From Arenibacter sp. ARW7G5Y1 (GTDB lineage: Bacteria; Bacteroidota; Bacteroidia; Flavobacteriales; Flavobacteriaceae), in NCBI RefSeq assembly GCF_003201775.1, contig NZ_QJJZ01000011.1, forward strand, positions 141,774 through 205,773: DNA of 64,000 nt. The letters run 5' to 3'. Shown piece after piece: positions 29,201 to 36,768 of the stretch; within the stretch, counting starts at the first letter, position 1, and each line of letters starts with the position of its first letter. Under the pieces are notes generated by a model. The model saw nothing but the letters and a program-made list of their open reading frames with translations, did no database searches and was not told where the DNA came from. The position numbers and the translations under genes are program-made.

Positions 29201-29583
29201 CCAAACTGCGTTTGCAGGTTCGGTTCATTCTTCAGGATAATTTGTCTATCCAATATTCTAAAGGAGATATTGGTTCCAGAAAACAAATCGGTCAATACTT
29301 TGTGGATCCTTTCCTTTTTAACGTGTACTGAAACCACTCGGTCCCTATCTATTACGTCCTGGTTTCCTAAAAATTTATATTCACTACCTGCTTCAATTTC
29401 CTCAAATACCGTCATTAATCCAACGGAATCGAGATCCAAAGTAATCTTGGCAACCTGTGAATAGGTATTGGCCTGTACCCTAAATAAGGCAATTATTAAA
29501 AAAAGAGTGGTTAACTTCATTTTTAAACTGATATTGGGATACAATGCATGCTGCATTCCCAAACGAATGTTTTTTTTATTCAT
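26254..29583 (-). CDS. SusC-family TonB-dependent transporter with STN domain
   Basis: 1109 residues. Signal peptide (about 20-43), an STN (secretin/TonB short) domain (about 48-115) that senses substrate and signals to FecR, a carboxypeptidase-regulatory-like beta domain (about 140-225), the TonB-box region EEVVVVGYG, plug domain with VQILQNSGQPGSG and LYVVDGFPI, and the outer-membrane barrel ending in the aromatic/aliphatic strand TFMLGVRINL. The STN domain predicts regulation by the adjacent FecR and the divergent ECF sigma factor. Imports a glycan oligomer, probably containing amino sugars given NamZ, which is inference. Confidence 0.95.
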   Translation of the reverse strand: MNKKNIRLGMQHALYPNISLKMKLTTLFLIIALFRVQANTYSQVAKITLDLDSVGLMTVFEEIEAGSEYKFLGNQDVIDRDRVVSVHVKKERIHKVLTDLFSGTNISFRILDRQIILKNEPNLQTQFGPMPKIDKIAKPQLTVSGTIVDNNGTPLSGANVVEKGTVNGVTADFDGQFEIELSSANPELVVSYLGFATKEILVNGQTNMTITLQESAAGLEEVVVVGYGQVRKSDLTGSVASIKGEAVSLQAVGNPVQALSGVATGVQILQNSGQPGSGLSVLIRGGNSLLGGNNPLYVVDGFPIIGDLSSINPNDILSIEILKDASSTAIYGARGANGVVIVSTKKGKEGKTSIEYNGYTGFQKVNNTIDMLNAKEFATLANVRASNDNIAPYFTNAEIASFENGTNWQDEIFQNAVIQNHSITVSGGNDKTVFNVSGNYFNQEGIIINSGYEYLQLRSSLEHKINSKWKVSFNNILSRKKNNNIFSNNTERGAGVLSGALISPPTVSVFNSDGEYSNVRPYAFSPDIVENPVAMALERKQLSRENALLLNIIAEGKITKDLVLYSSIGVQYENTRGDNYSPSIFQPSATGSASISYREFTDIVNENLLTYSKEINNDHDLKVMGGITSQKTSNQSLSASSTGFLSDILENNSIQAGSSPGTPISASSEYSILSGLGRLNYGYKGKYLLTTSIRADGSSVFGKANKWGYFPSAALAWRVSEENFLKENDLIGNLKLRASWGKTGNTAVSPYQSLSILSSSQTVFDDNINIGYAPGSSMPNPNLKWETTAQTDFGVDFGLFRNRFQVTFDYYYKKTEDLLASIPVILSSGYTSQTTNLGSMENRGFEVSLDSRVLEGDFSWDLGVNFSSNRNKVLSLPEGGDIFGVGLGNALPAMSLVREGHPVGVFYGLVEDGLTDDGLINYVDTDVNGTINSLDRQIIGDPNPDFIFGINSNMSYKNFGLTVLVSGSQGNDILNYNLSNVADGFSFGINQIRDVLGNYWTAENPDPNAKYPKISSNTRYQGSDRFIEDGSYVQIKNVRLSYTLKGDTFKSLPIHNSQIFVNIQNLATFTNYSFYSPTLNTHGGGISKGIDQFGYPDTRTFMLGVRINL

Positions 29584-29628
29584 ACTTTTGTTTAGTTTTT
29601 GTGGTTAATATTTTAATCACCTTTTACT

Positions 29629-29656
29629 ATCGGGGTATGTAGCAGCATATCCCGAT
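29629..29656. promoter_or_regulatory. stem-loop between fecR and susC
   Basis: ATCGGGGTATG (29629-29639) and CATATCCCGAT (29646-29656) form an 11-bp stem with one wobble. A T-run follows only on the plus strand, where no gene ends. On the minus strand, where fecR and susC lie, it would be a leader hairpin or weak terminator. Confidence 0.45.
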
Positions 29657-29713
29657 TTTTTTATGTTATAAGATGATGGGTCAATAGAATGTTAAATCAT
29701 AGGCAACTGTTAT

Positions 29714-30871
29714 TTAAGGTTGGTTTATTTCAATTTTATTTCCTACCCTGATATATGAAAAAGGGATACTACTCTGAAAATAGGTCATTACCTGTTCAAT
29801 AGTCTCCGTATCGAACTTTGCAAAAAATTGCTGACTGTCCAAAAGTCTGTAATTGTTGGTAATGGAAACATCATAATGGCGCTCCAACACCTTTAAAATT
29901 TCTGGAAATGGTCTAATCTTAAATATGATCTGCCCATTGATCCAGGAAGTATATTCATTTACGTCGACCACTGCGATATCCATATCGTTTTCCAATTTTT
30001 TCCAAGACGCAATTTGCCCTGGAGCCAGTAAATATTTGTCCTTATCCCTTAGTTCCCCTCTGGTCTGGTACAATTCAACAGCACCTTCTACCAATACAGT
30101 GCTAACAGTGTCATCGTTTGCATAGGAACTAACATCAAACTTGGTTCCCAGTACACGGATATTAATATCATCGGTGTTAACGATAAAGGGGTTGTTCTTG
30201 TCTTCAGACACTTCAAAAAAGGCTTCCCCGTCCAAGAAAACTTTTCTATTCTGATTTTTTAAGAATCGAACGGGATACTTAAAATGGGTGCCGGAATTAA
30301 TGTGGACTATGGTACTATCGGAAAGAATCAATTTCATTTTCTTCCCATTGGGCACCACCAATTCGTTATAGACAAGACTTTCTTCAACTTGATTGTTGGA
30401 ATTGGAAGTCGCTACATTTTTATAATCCAATTCACCTCCATCTTGCCGGCCAACAACTTTACCCGAGCTATCAACAATTACTACACTGCCATCTTCCTTA
30501 ATAACCTGAATATTTCCATCCTCCTGTTTAATGGTAATGGCATTGGCATCTATATATGGTTCATCGGATTTGCCCAGGGTTAAATACATTATATAACCTA
30601 TCCCGAACAGGGCTATAAGAATTGCGGCCCGTTGATACCATATGGTACTGGATCGTCTTTGTGCAATCCTATTGTCCTGGATTTTATGCAACAGTAGGGA
30701 ATACTCCTTTTCCAAATCCACTTCCTGTAGACCTAAATTCAATTGATAATGGTTTTCTACAATGGCCTTGAACTTCTTTTGGTTTTTTTCCTTTTCCAAC
30801 CAAACCTTAAGTCGCTCCATTTCAACACCATCAATGGAATCATCCAAGTATTTATTTATTAATTTCCTCAA
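29714..30871 (-). CDS. FecR-family anti-sigma factor
   Basis: 385 residues. A cytoplasmic N-terminal helical domain (1-75) binds the sigma factor, one membrane helix (about 80-100, AAILIALFGIGYIMYLTL), the periplasmic FecR domain (about 170-280, with FKYPVRFLKNQNRKVFLDGEAFFEVSED and FIVNTDDINIRVLGTKFDV) and a C-terminal STN-contacting DUF4974 domain (about 315-385). It holds the ECF sigma factor until substrate-loaded SusC signals. Unusually the sigma gene is divergent, not upstream on the same strand. Confidence 0.95.
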   Translation of the reverse strand: MRKLINKYLDDSIDGVEMERLKVWLEKEKNQKKFKAIVENHYQLNLGLQEVDLEKEYSLLLHKIQDNRIAQRRSSTIWYQRAAILIALFGIGYIMYLTLGKSDEPYIDANAITIKQEDGNIQVIKEDGSVVIVDSSGKVVGRQDGGELDYKNVATSNSNNQVEESLVYNELVVPNGKKMKLILSDSTIVHINSGTHFKYPVRFLKNQNRKVFLDGEAFFEVSEDKNNPFIVNTDDINIRVLGTKFDVSSYANDDTVSTVLVEGAVELYQTRGELRDKDKYLLAPGQIASWKKLENDMDIAVVDVNEYTSWINGQIIFKIRPFPEILKVLERHYDVSITNNYRLLDSQQFFAKFDTETIEQVMTYFQSSIPFSYIRVGNKIEINQP

Positions 30872-30954
30872 TTTTGATTTCCCTTAATTATTAACACATT
30901 AAATTGCGTATTCTTAGCGGAAACGAACAGAAAACAAAAAACCCTTAAAAAAGG

Positions 30955-30982
30955 CAAATATATTTTTCATATTTGTGACAAA
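30955..30982 (-). promoter_or_regulatory. candidate promoter for fecR
   Basis: On the minus strand TTTG (30982-30979) and a perfect -7 box TATATTTG (30962-30955) are separated by 16 bases, slightly shorter than the usual 19. The fecR start codon lies about 84 bases downstream. It sits in the 165-base divergent region shared with the sigma gene. Confidence 0.4.
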
Positions 30983-31036
30983 CCAGCTAACTTTATTAAC
31001 CACCCCCTTTATACATTGAGGGACTTATAATCCAAA

Positions 31037-31585
31037 ATGCCGCAGCAAAAAGATGTCTTTAAAATAGTATTTGAGCAACTTTACGGACCACTGCTAGCCT
31101 ATACCAAAACACTTACGAACAATCACGACCAGGCCAAGGATATAGTCCAAAACTGTTTTATTACTTTATGGCAAAAGCGCCCTGATTTAGTGGAAAGTCC
31201 GGCCTTAAAGAGCTTTTTGTTTACCACCGCCTATAATTCCTTTATAGATCTTTACCGGAAAAATCAACGGAAAAATAAAATCTTTGATGAGCTTAAATAC
31301 AATATGGCCAAAGAGAGCCTTATGGAAGAAGTAAGCCATGTTGACCATAAAATTAAAAAGTTAAAAATGGTTGTTGACAAATTACCCCCCAAGTGTCGGG
31401 AGATATTACTGCTTAATAAAAGGGATGGATTAAAGTACAAGGAAATTGCCTCGCGACTCAATATTTCAGAGAAAACGGTGGAAAGCCAGATGCGGATAGC
31501 ATATAAAAAAATCCGGGAGGAATTTAAAAGTGATAAACAGATTTTAATGGTAATATTCAATGCGGCTTCAAAGTATTTGGGATAA
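31037..31585 (+). CDS. ECF RNA polymerase sigma factor (FecI-like) of the PUL
   Basis: 182 residues. Sigma region 2 covers about 8-75 (VFEQLYGPLLAYTKTLT, AKDIVQNCFITLWQKRP) and region 4 about 120-170 (LPPKCREILLLNKRDGLKYKEIASRLNISEKTVESQM). It should direct transcription of fecR-susC-susD and the enzymes once freed by the anti-sigma factor. It is divergent from fecR with 165 bases between starts, so both can share control elements. A strong terminator follows 16 bases after the stop. Confidence 0.95.
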   Translation: MPQQKDVFKIVFEQLYGPLLAYTKTLTNNHDQAKDIVQNCFITLWQKRPDLVESPALKSFLFTTAYNSFIDLYRKNQRKNKIFDELKYNMAKESLMEEVSHVDHKIKKLKMVVDKLPPKCREILLLNKRDGLKYKEIASRLNISEKTVESQMRIAYKKIREEFKSDKQILMVIFNAASKYLG

Positions 31586-31601
31586 GCGTTTTTCCTATAT
31601 A

Positions 31602-31633
31602 AAAAGGAACAATAGTTTCCCATTGTTCCTTTT
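31602..31633 (+). terminator. intrinsic terminator after the sigma gene
   Basis: Twelve-base arms AAAAGGAACAAT (31602-31613) and ATTGTTCCTTTT (31622-31633), 8-base loop, arm ending in T residues. Confidence 0.8.
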
Positions 31634-31769
31634 GCAACTCAATCAACTCAATTCAAGTTTTTAGGTGTTGGGCAATCCTTTAAAAAAGATCACACCTTTA
31701 CTCACTAGGTGGGATTGAATACTCCGACACCGAAACGACAATCTGAAAACAGCAAGTCTAATTTCAATA

Positions 31770-31970
31770 TTGACCGGACGAATAGCTTTTACATTCAAAT
31801 ATGGTGTACCTACGATACCCGGAGATAAACACAAGGAAATAGCCGCCCAATTGAATATTTCCGAAAAGGCTGTGGAAAAACATATTAGTCGCGCTACCCA
31901 AAGCATAAAAAAATGGTTCAAGAACAAGAAAAATAATTTGCTCCTGGTATTTTTAATTTTTTTTCACTGA
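31770..31970 (+). pseudogene. remnant of an ECF sigma factor (region 4 only)
   Basis: Only the C-terminal helix-turn-helix of a sigma factor is left. KHKEIAAQLNISEKAVEKHISRATQSIKKWF mirrors the region 4 pattern of the intact sigma gene just upstream (KYKEIASRLNISEKTVE) but with different residues, so it is a separate paralogue. Regions 2 and most of region 4 are missing. The remaining reading frame has no proper start. This is probably dead. Confidence 0.7.
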
Positions 31971-32003
31971 CAATGGTTCGCAAAAAATCTGGCCTTACAA
32001 TTT

Positions 32004-32213
32004 TTATTCTTTTCTAACGGGGAGTTTGGATACAGCATTAAGGGAATCTGAAGGCACCTCATTAGTTCCTACCGGAGAAACACATCTTAGAGGATTGTTT
32101 AAGCAAGCACAAACTTCAGGATCCTCTTGACAAGCTTCATTGTCGCTTGCACAGGAATTACCCATTAATAATAAAGAAAAAATGGCCAGAATAAATAAAA
32201 ATTTTGTTTTCAT
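32004..32213 (-). CDS. small lipoprotein, hypothetical
   Basis: About 70 residues from the ATG at 32213, which opens a signal peptide (MKTKFLFILAIFSLLL) and lipobox-like GNSC. An upstream in-frame ATG at 32261 would add 16 polar residues and is less likely. The mature part holds four further cysteines in NEACQEDPEVCACLNNPLRC, which suggests disulphides or a metal site. It sits downstream of the sigma remnant with no functional link seen. Function unknown. Confidence 0.6.
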   Translation of the reverse strand: MKTKFLFILAIFSLLLMGNSCASDNEACQEDPEVCACLNNPLRCVSPVGTNEVPSDSLNAVSKLPVRKE

Positions 32214-32261
32214 GTTCTCTGTGTTTAGATAGTTTCCAATTACAGTCCCTAAACTATTCAA

Positions 32262-32708
32262 AAAGATTATTTTTAAATACTACGTATGTAACCAAGTATA
32301 TAAGACATGTAACACGCAAATAATTGGGTCATAAGAATTCCATAATAGGTCTTCAATTCCTATTTTTTCTATATTTATAAGGTGGCTTCATTTTTCCTAA
32401 TTAATTTTTGAACATAATTGAATAAAGCCAGAAAGTGGTCTTTGTTAGGGGAAAAACGGAAGTGTGCCCCCCCTACACCGCCTATTGCACAAGTTTAGGA
32501 CCCATATATTTAGGAGCATTTTTACAGGCAAATAAAGATTGTACTTAATTATTCTATTGAGGAAAGTTCTTATGGAATACCTGATTTCATTGCTGTTCTA
32601 TGAAACTGATGAAGTAGGTTCAAGAATACCACCTTCTTTCATTTTCCCCAATTGGTTGTTATTGCCTGCCTATTCGGCAGACAGGTTTTTTATCGGATTT
32701 CGTGAATC
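32262..32708. other. intergenic, no gene seen
   Basis: AT-rich spacer. A small hairpin CTGCC / GGCAG occurs at about 32669-32683 and matches text found also in repeat family 1 (near 8442-8461). No promoter or gene is supported. Confidence 0.35.
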
Positions 32709-33007
32709 TTCAATTTCGTCTTAAATAATGTGGTTTCCACATCGGAAGATGGAAGGGCTGTCTACCTTGAGGTAGGCGTAGATATAAGTTATTTTTTCTA
32801 AGCTACAGCTGGCTCCTCCTAACCAAGGTACACCGTACCTTGGTTATTCGGCCCTGGTCGTTTTTTATTCATCAGCTGGTCTATTGATGTTTAATGGTAT
32901 TCATGAATGCTAGGCATTAGGGCGATGCAAAAAATGAACAGAATTCAAATTCTGGGATAGTTTATTCTAACTATACTAATTCACAGTCGATTTTTGGGAT
33001 TGATCCA
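32709..33007 (+). repeat. dispersed structured repeat, family 2, copy A
   Basis: The first 48 bases (32709-32756) and the last 87 (32921-33007) match 63549-63596 and 63708-63795 in the same order and orientation; the middle differs but both copies carry hairpins. Here AACCAAGGTAC (32821-32831) and GTACCTTGGTT (32835-32845) make an 11-bp stem with a 3-base loop, and CTACC/GGTAG another. All frames carry stops, so it is non-coding or derived from a mobile element. Confidence 0.7.
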
Positions 33008-33056
33008 GTAAAAAACATCTATTTTAAAAAAAAATATCCATAGGGTGTAATAATCT

Positions 33057-33545
33057 ATGTCTTTAGCCACTAACCAAGAAAAGATTAAAATTATGACACT
33101 ACAAAATGCACTGGAACATTTTAAAGGATTGGAATCCAAAACCAATGTAAAGGCGGAAATTAAAACATATCAAAAGTTCATTCAGATATTGATAAGTTTG
33201 GAGAACAGTGATTTAACGGACTCTGAAATTCGATATATAGAACAGCACTTGGATGTTCTTGATTTAAATGAAAGTACAGCAAAAAATAAAAAATATTACA
33301 GCAAAAGATTCAAGCAGTTTCAAAAATATTTGAAGGATACTTTTTCCTTGACGCCTAAGGGATATTACACTAACCTGGGTATAGGATTGGGATCATCTTT
33401 TGGAATTATTTTTGGAATAGTGGTACTTTCGAATTTTGAACGGTCTATGGGCATATCGTTCGGCATTGCCCTCGGAATGCTGATCGGCCTGGTCATAGGA
33501 CGTCATTTGGATTCTCAGGCCAAGGCTGCTGGGAAGATGATATAA
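33057..33545 (+). CDS. two-helix membrane protein upstream of a sigma factor
   Basis: 162 residues; an alternative ATG at 33093 would remove 12 residues. The first 105 residues are charged and helical (cytoplasmic), followed by two closely spaced, Gly- and Ile-rich membrane helices (about 106-127 and 130-150). The glycine-zipper-like pattern (GIGLGSSFGIIFGIVV) suggests helix packing or oligomerisation. I do not recognise the family. It is only 31 bases before the sigma gene and may form an operon with it and the following membrane protein. Confidence 0.65.
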   Translation: MSLATNQEKIKIMTLQNALEHFKGLESKTNVKAEIKTYQKFIQILISLENSDLTDSEIRYIEQHLDVLDLNESTAKNKKYYSKRFKQFQKYLKDTFSLTPKGYYTNLGIGLGSSFGIIFGIVVLSNFERSMGISFGIALGMLIGLVIGRHLDSQAKAAGKMI

Positions 33546-33576
33546 CCCACCTTAACCAAGCCATTAAACTAAAAGA

Positions 33577-34068
33577 GTGAGCAACGATTTTTATACATCT
33601 TCCATTTTGCCCTATGCCGCAATTATCATAAAGATATGCAGGGCATATACCAATACACAGCAAGATTTTGAAGATTATTATCAGGAGGTGTGCTTGCAAA
33701 TTTGGAAAAGCAGAAATAACTTTCAGGGACGTTCCGAGTGGTCTACATGGGTCTATAGACTATCTCTTAATGTAAGTATGACCATGTTGAAGAAACAGAA
33801 AAAAAACCACCGGCCTATAGCCTCGGATAGGCTACCCCCCGATATATTGGATGAGCCCCGTGTTTTTATCGACGATTCCCTAGAGCAACTTTATGCTGCA
33901 ATCAGACAACTGTCCGAGGTTGACAGGGGGGTTATTTTACTTTATCTAGAAGAAAAATCCTATCAGGAAATTGCAGATATCATGGGCACCAACCCAAATA
34001 ACATTGGGGTCCGCATACAACGAATTAAAGTACGACTTAAAAAAATATTGGATGGAAAAATCAATTGA
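33577..34068 (+). CDS. ECF RNA polymerase sigma factor
   Basis: 163 residues with a GTG start. Region 2 (about 15-75) includes YTNTQQDFEDYYQEVCLQIWKSR and a GRSEWSTWVYRLSLN core, and region 4 (about 105-155) includes VILLYLEEKSYQEIADIMGTNPNNIGVRIQRIKVRLKK. It groups with ECF sigma factors that pair with small membrane proteins, not with the FecI type. The last 17 bases overlap the next gene, pointing to translational coupling with a likely regulator of its activity. Confidence 0.9.
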   Translation: MSNDFYTSSILPYAAIIIKICRAYTNTQQDFEDYYQEVCLQIWKSRNNFQGRSEWSTWVYRLSLNVSMTMLKKQKKNHRPIASDRLPPDILDEPRVFIDDSLEQLYAAIRQLSEVDRGVILLYLEEKSYQEIADIMGTNPNNIGVRIQRIKVRLKKILDGKIN

Positions 34069-34690
34069 AAACATTTGGAAAGAAGGCTTCCTAAATAGGG
34101 ATGCTTTAATTGCCCCTAAGGTAAATGATATATACAACAAGAAGTCGATTCATATCATTGAAAAATTCAAAAGGATGTTCCTGATCAATATATGGGGAAT
34201 CATCATTGGCTCTTCCCTCCTTTTTATTGCGTCCTTTTTCGTTGGAGCTTTGCTGGCAGGCAGTATTGTGCTGACAATGATGTTCTGGGTTGCATACACC
34301 GCTTACCAAGAATTACAGGCTTTGGAAAACATAGATAAAGGGCAAAGCAGTTATACTTTTTTAAAATCCTTTAAGGATTGGATATCCAAATCCATCGATC
34401 GGTATGGAAAAATGTATAGGGTAGTATATCCTGTCTTAATTCTTGTTTTCTACTTTGGCATTTGGTTTTCCGATATGTTTGCAGGCAAGCGGGAAATGGT
34501 CGCAGCCAAATCAAATGATTTGGTGTTCGGACTGCATATCCATACCACCATTATCATTATAATTGCGGCTGTTCTGATGGGTATTTTCAGTAAGGCCATT
34601 CATAGAAGGGATGTAAAAACAATTTATGGGGGAATATTAAAAAAACTCGACTTGGCCGTGGTTGAAATGGAGCAATTGAGAAATGAATAA
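34052..34690 (+). CDS. membrane protein, likely sigma-factor partner
   Basis: 212 residues starting at the ATG inside the end of the sigma gene. A soluble N-terminal segment (1-45) is followed by a pair of membrane helices (about 46-88), a basic cytoplasmic loop, and another pair (about 122-143 and 163-182). Its overlap with the sigma gene suggests it is the cognate anti-sigma-like protein, though no zinc-binding (ZAS) motif is present. Function is inferred from context alone. Confidence 0.75.
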   Translation: MEKSIENIWKEGFLNRDALIAPKVNDIYNKKSIHIIEKFKRMFLINIWGIIIGSSLLFIASFFVGALLAGSIVLTMMFWVAYTAYQELQALENIDKGQSSYTFLKSFKDWISKSIDRYGKMYRVVYPVLILVFYFGIWFSDMFAGKREMVAAKSNDLVFGLHIHTTIIIIIAAVLMGIFSKAIHRRDVKTIYGGILKKLDLAVVEMEQLRNE

Positions 34691-34864
34691 CTCCTAGCTA
34701 TAAAATGCAAACGGGAAATACACCAAAATAAGGTAATGGGAAAATAAAGGATTTTTCAGGCTTCGTTTTTTAAATAATGCTAACTTACATCCTTATTATC
34801 CAAGCCTTAAAACCGCTGCAAATTAGATTATAACGGATTAGGCCGATTATTTTAACGCTTAGAG

Positions 34865-35434
34865 ATGTACGACAAAATTGGTTCCATCATTAATTCCATA
34901 ACCCCTATTCCCAATAGATCCTTAGCAAAAATCCAGGAATTGGCAGAATCTATTGATGTAAAAAAAGGAGAGCTAATTACCGCAGTTGGACAAAACAATA
35001 ATCTGGAGTACTTTATCCTTGAGGGAATCTGCAAAAGTTTTCTTTATACCCCGGAAGGAGAGGATGTAACCATATCATTCTTTATGCCGGGTTCCATAAT
35101 ATCACCTAATACAACAAGACGTAAAGACGGAAAATCCATTATCAATATACGGGCGTTGACCGATGCCGTAATAGCCACTATTAATGCAGAAGAATTTGAA
35201 AAACTAATGGTGGAAGACCTTGAAATAAGACATTTCGGCAATACCGTATTGAGGAATGAACTAATGGGGAAGGTTCAAAAAGAAATAGCATTCGCTTCCC
35301 TTAAAGGCAAGGATAGGTTGCAGCTTCTGAGAGATACTTTTCCGAATATTGAAAACCTTGTACCCCATACCGACATAGCTTCCTATTTGGGGATAACCAC
35401 AATTTCTTTAAGTAGATTAAGAACACAATCTTAA
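34865..35434 (+). CDS. Crp/Fnr-family transcription regulator
   Basis: 189 residues. An N-terminal cyclic-nucleotide-binding-like beta barrel (about 15-115; KKGELITAVGQNNNLEYFILEGICKSFLY, EDVTISFFMPGSII) and a C-terminal winged HTH (about 145-189; LVPHTDIASYLGITTISLSRLRT). No Fe-S cysteines, so probably not oxygen-sensing. The length is typical of the many small Bacteroidota Crp-type regulators of unknown ligand. It is followed closely by a membrane-protein gene on the same strand, a possible target. Confidence 0.9.
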   Translation: MYDKIGSIINSITPIPNRSLAKIQELAESIDVKKGELITAVGQNNNLEYFILEGICKSFLYTPEGEDVTISFFMPGSIISPNTTRRKDGKSIINIRALTDAVIATINAEEFEKLMVEDLEIRHFGNTVLRNELMGKVQKEIAFASLKGKDRLQLLRDTFPNIENLVPHTDIASYLGITTISLSRLRTQS

Positions 35435-35505
35435 CGCTTAACATTTGTTAATGGAATCTCCCTACGAAATGGCCACCTTTGATTTTTAATCAAAAAACAA
35501 CCTTT

Positions 35506-36087
35506 ATGACCATTTTAAATTCCCTGCTCTTCCAAACGTCCTCTGTTAGGAACATTTGTATTTCATTCGTTGCAAGTCACTTGGTACTACTCCTGATGTG
35601 GATATTTACTTTGCCCGTAATCAATAATCAAATTGGAACCCAAGTCTTTGACCTCCAAACTTTTGGATATAATATTTCCGAAGCAGCATCCATTGTGGAT
35701 ACCTTGAATAATGAAACCAGGGCCCTTTACCTTTTTCCGCAATTGACCTTGTTGGATCTATTCTATCCTTTTCTATTGGCGCTATTTTTAAGCAGCCTTT
35801 TGTTTCGTCTTTTTATAATATCCAAAACTGCAAGTAAGCTAACATCCATACTATTGGTTGTTCCGTTCTTGGCGATGATCTTTGATTATGCAGAAAATAT
35901 TTGTGTCATTTTAATGATTACGAAAACAATAGAGCTCACTGATGCCATCGTTTTTCTGTCAACTACCTTTACTGTTTTAAAAGGAGTACTGACTTCAATT
36001 GCCTGGATAGCCATTTTAATATATACTATCAAATGGTTTAGAGTTAAAATTCTTGGGCGCAACAATAAGCACATAACAACCCATTAA
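35506..36087 (+). CDS. multi-pass membrane protein
   Basis: 193 residues from the second in-frame ATG; the first ATG at 35479 would add nine residues. Four hydrophobic helices (about 19-39, 83-103, 112-133 and 155-176). I do not recognise the family. The gene begins 71 bases after the Crp-type regulator and its 3' end overlaps the 3' end of the convergent TetR gene by four bases. A transport or stress-related role is possible but no motif supports one. Confidence 0.65.
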   Translation: MTILNSLLFQTSSVRNICISFVASHLVLLLMWIFTLPVINNQIGTQVFDLQTFGYNISEAASIVDTLNNETRALYLFPQLTLLDLFYPFLLALFLSSLLFRLFIISKTASKLTSILLVVPFLAMIFDYAENICVILMITKTIELTDAIVFLSTTFTVLKGVLTSIAWIAILIYTIKWFRVKILGRNNKHITTH

Positions 36088-36713
36088 CCAAAAAGCTCCG
36101 GTAATAGATTTTGAAATTCCCTTTTGCCGTGGGAAGTAAGAAACGGAAATAATATACTTAAGTAGGTATTCACATGATAATCTATTTGGTGGGCATCCAA
36201 TTTATTGGCATAAAGCCGACTGGAATACAACCAAGTGTTACCGTAATTGATCATTCTTTCCGCTAAAAAATCATATTCCCTTTCATATGATGCCGCTCTC
36301 ATCAAGTTTTTTTGTTGCAATTTTTCAAATAGCAAAAAACACCCACTTATCCTTTTTTTGTAAACCTCTTGGAAATGTCCCTTCACCCTATCACTTATCG
36401 AAAGAAGATTGTACAAATCCGTCCAAAAAAAAGTATAATCCAACATTCTCTTCATGCTGCGCTCCACATCATTTCTAAGCTGTTCAATGGAGATTTCCAT
36501 ATTCGGCAACACATCGATTCTTTGGTCAAATTCCAAAACCATATCAAAATATAAGGCTTCAAAAATATCCTCCCGTTTTTTGAAATGATAATTTAAGTTT
36601 CCCGAACTCATATTCATTTTTAAAGCAATCATTCTTATAGTGACATCATGATAGCCATTTTCGTTAAATAAAGTCCTGGCGGCTTCCAATATCAATTTCT
36701 TTTTCTTACTCAT
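36084..36713 (-). CDS. TetR-family repressor
   Basis: 209 residues. N-terminal HTH (about 4-50): LILEAARTLFNENGYHDVTIRMIALKMNMSSGNLNYHFKKREDIFEALY, then a helical ligand-binding domain. It is divergent from an alpha/beta-hydrolase gene with 55 bases between the two starts that hold two operator-like direct repeats. It likely represses its own gene and the hydrolase until a ligand, perhaps a hydrolase substrate, binds. Confidence 0.9.
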   Translation of the reverse strand: MSKKKKLILEAARTLFNENGYHDVTIRMIALKMNMSSGNLNYHFKKREDIFEALYFDMVLEFDQRIDVLPNMEISIEQLRNDVERSMKRMLDYTFFWTDLYNLLSISDRVKGHFQEVYKKRISGCFLLFEKLQQKNLMRAASYEREYDFLAERMINYGNTWLYSSRLYANKLDAHQIDYHVNTYLSILFPFLTSHGKREFQNLLPELFG

Positions 36714-36760
36714 TAGTAAACTTGTCCTAAAAATAAATTATTAGTAAATTTGTCCTAAAA
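36712..36760. promoter_or_regulatory. two direct operator-like repeats overlapping a promoter
   Basis: Two near-identical 20-base units sharing TTAGTAAAYTTGTCC start at 36713 and 36741, 28 bases apart. The second contains a perfect -7 box TAAATTTG (36745-36752), with CTTG at 36721-36724 twenty bases upstream, so a plus-strand promoter for the hydrolase lies across the repeats. Spacing and position suit TetR binding. Confidence 0.6.
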
Positions 36761-36768
36761 TTACGAAA

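Noticed and set aside
32539..32724. 61-codon plus-strand frame
   Set aside because: It runs into the conserved head of repeat family 2 and past a hairpin; no protein-like pattern.
33971..34051. Longer start of the membrane protein inside the sigma gene
   Set aside because: The extra 27 residues are just the sigma gene read in another frame; the ATG at 34052 gives the usual short overlap.
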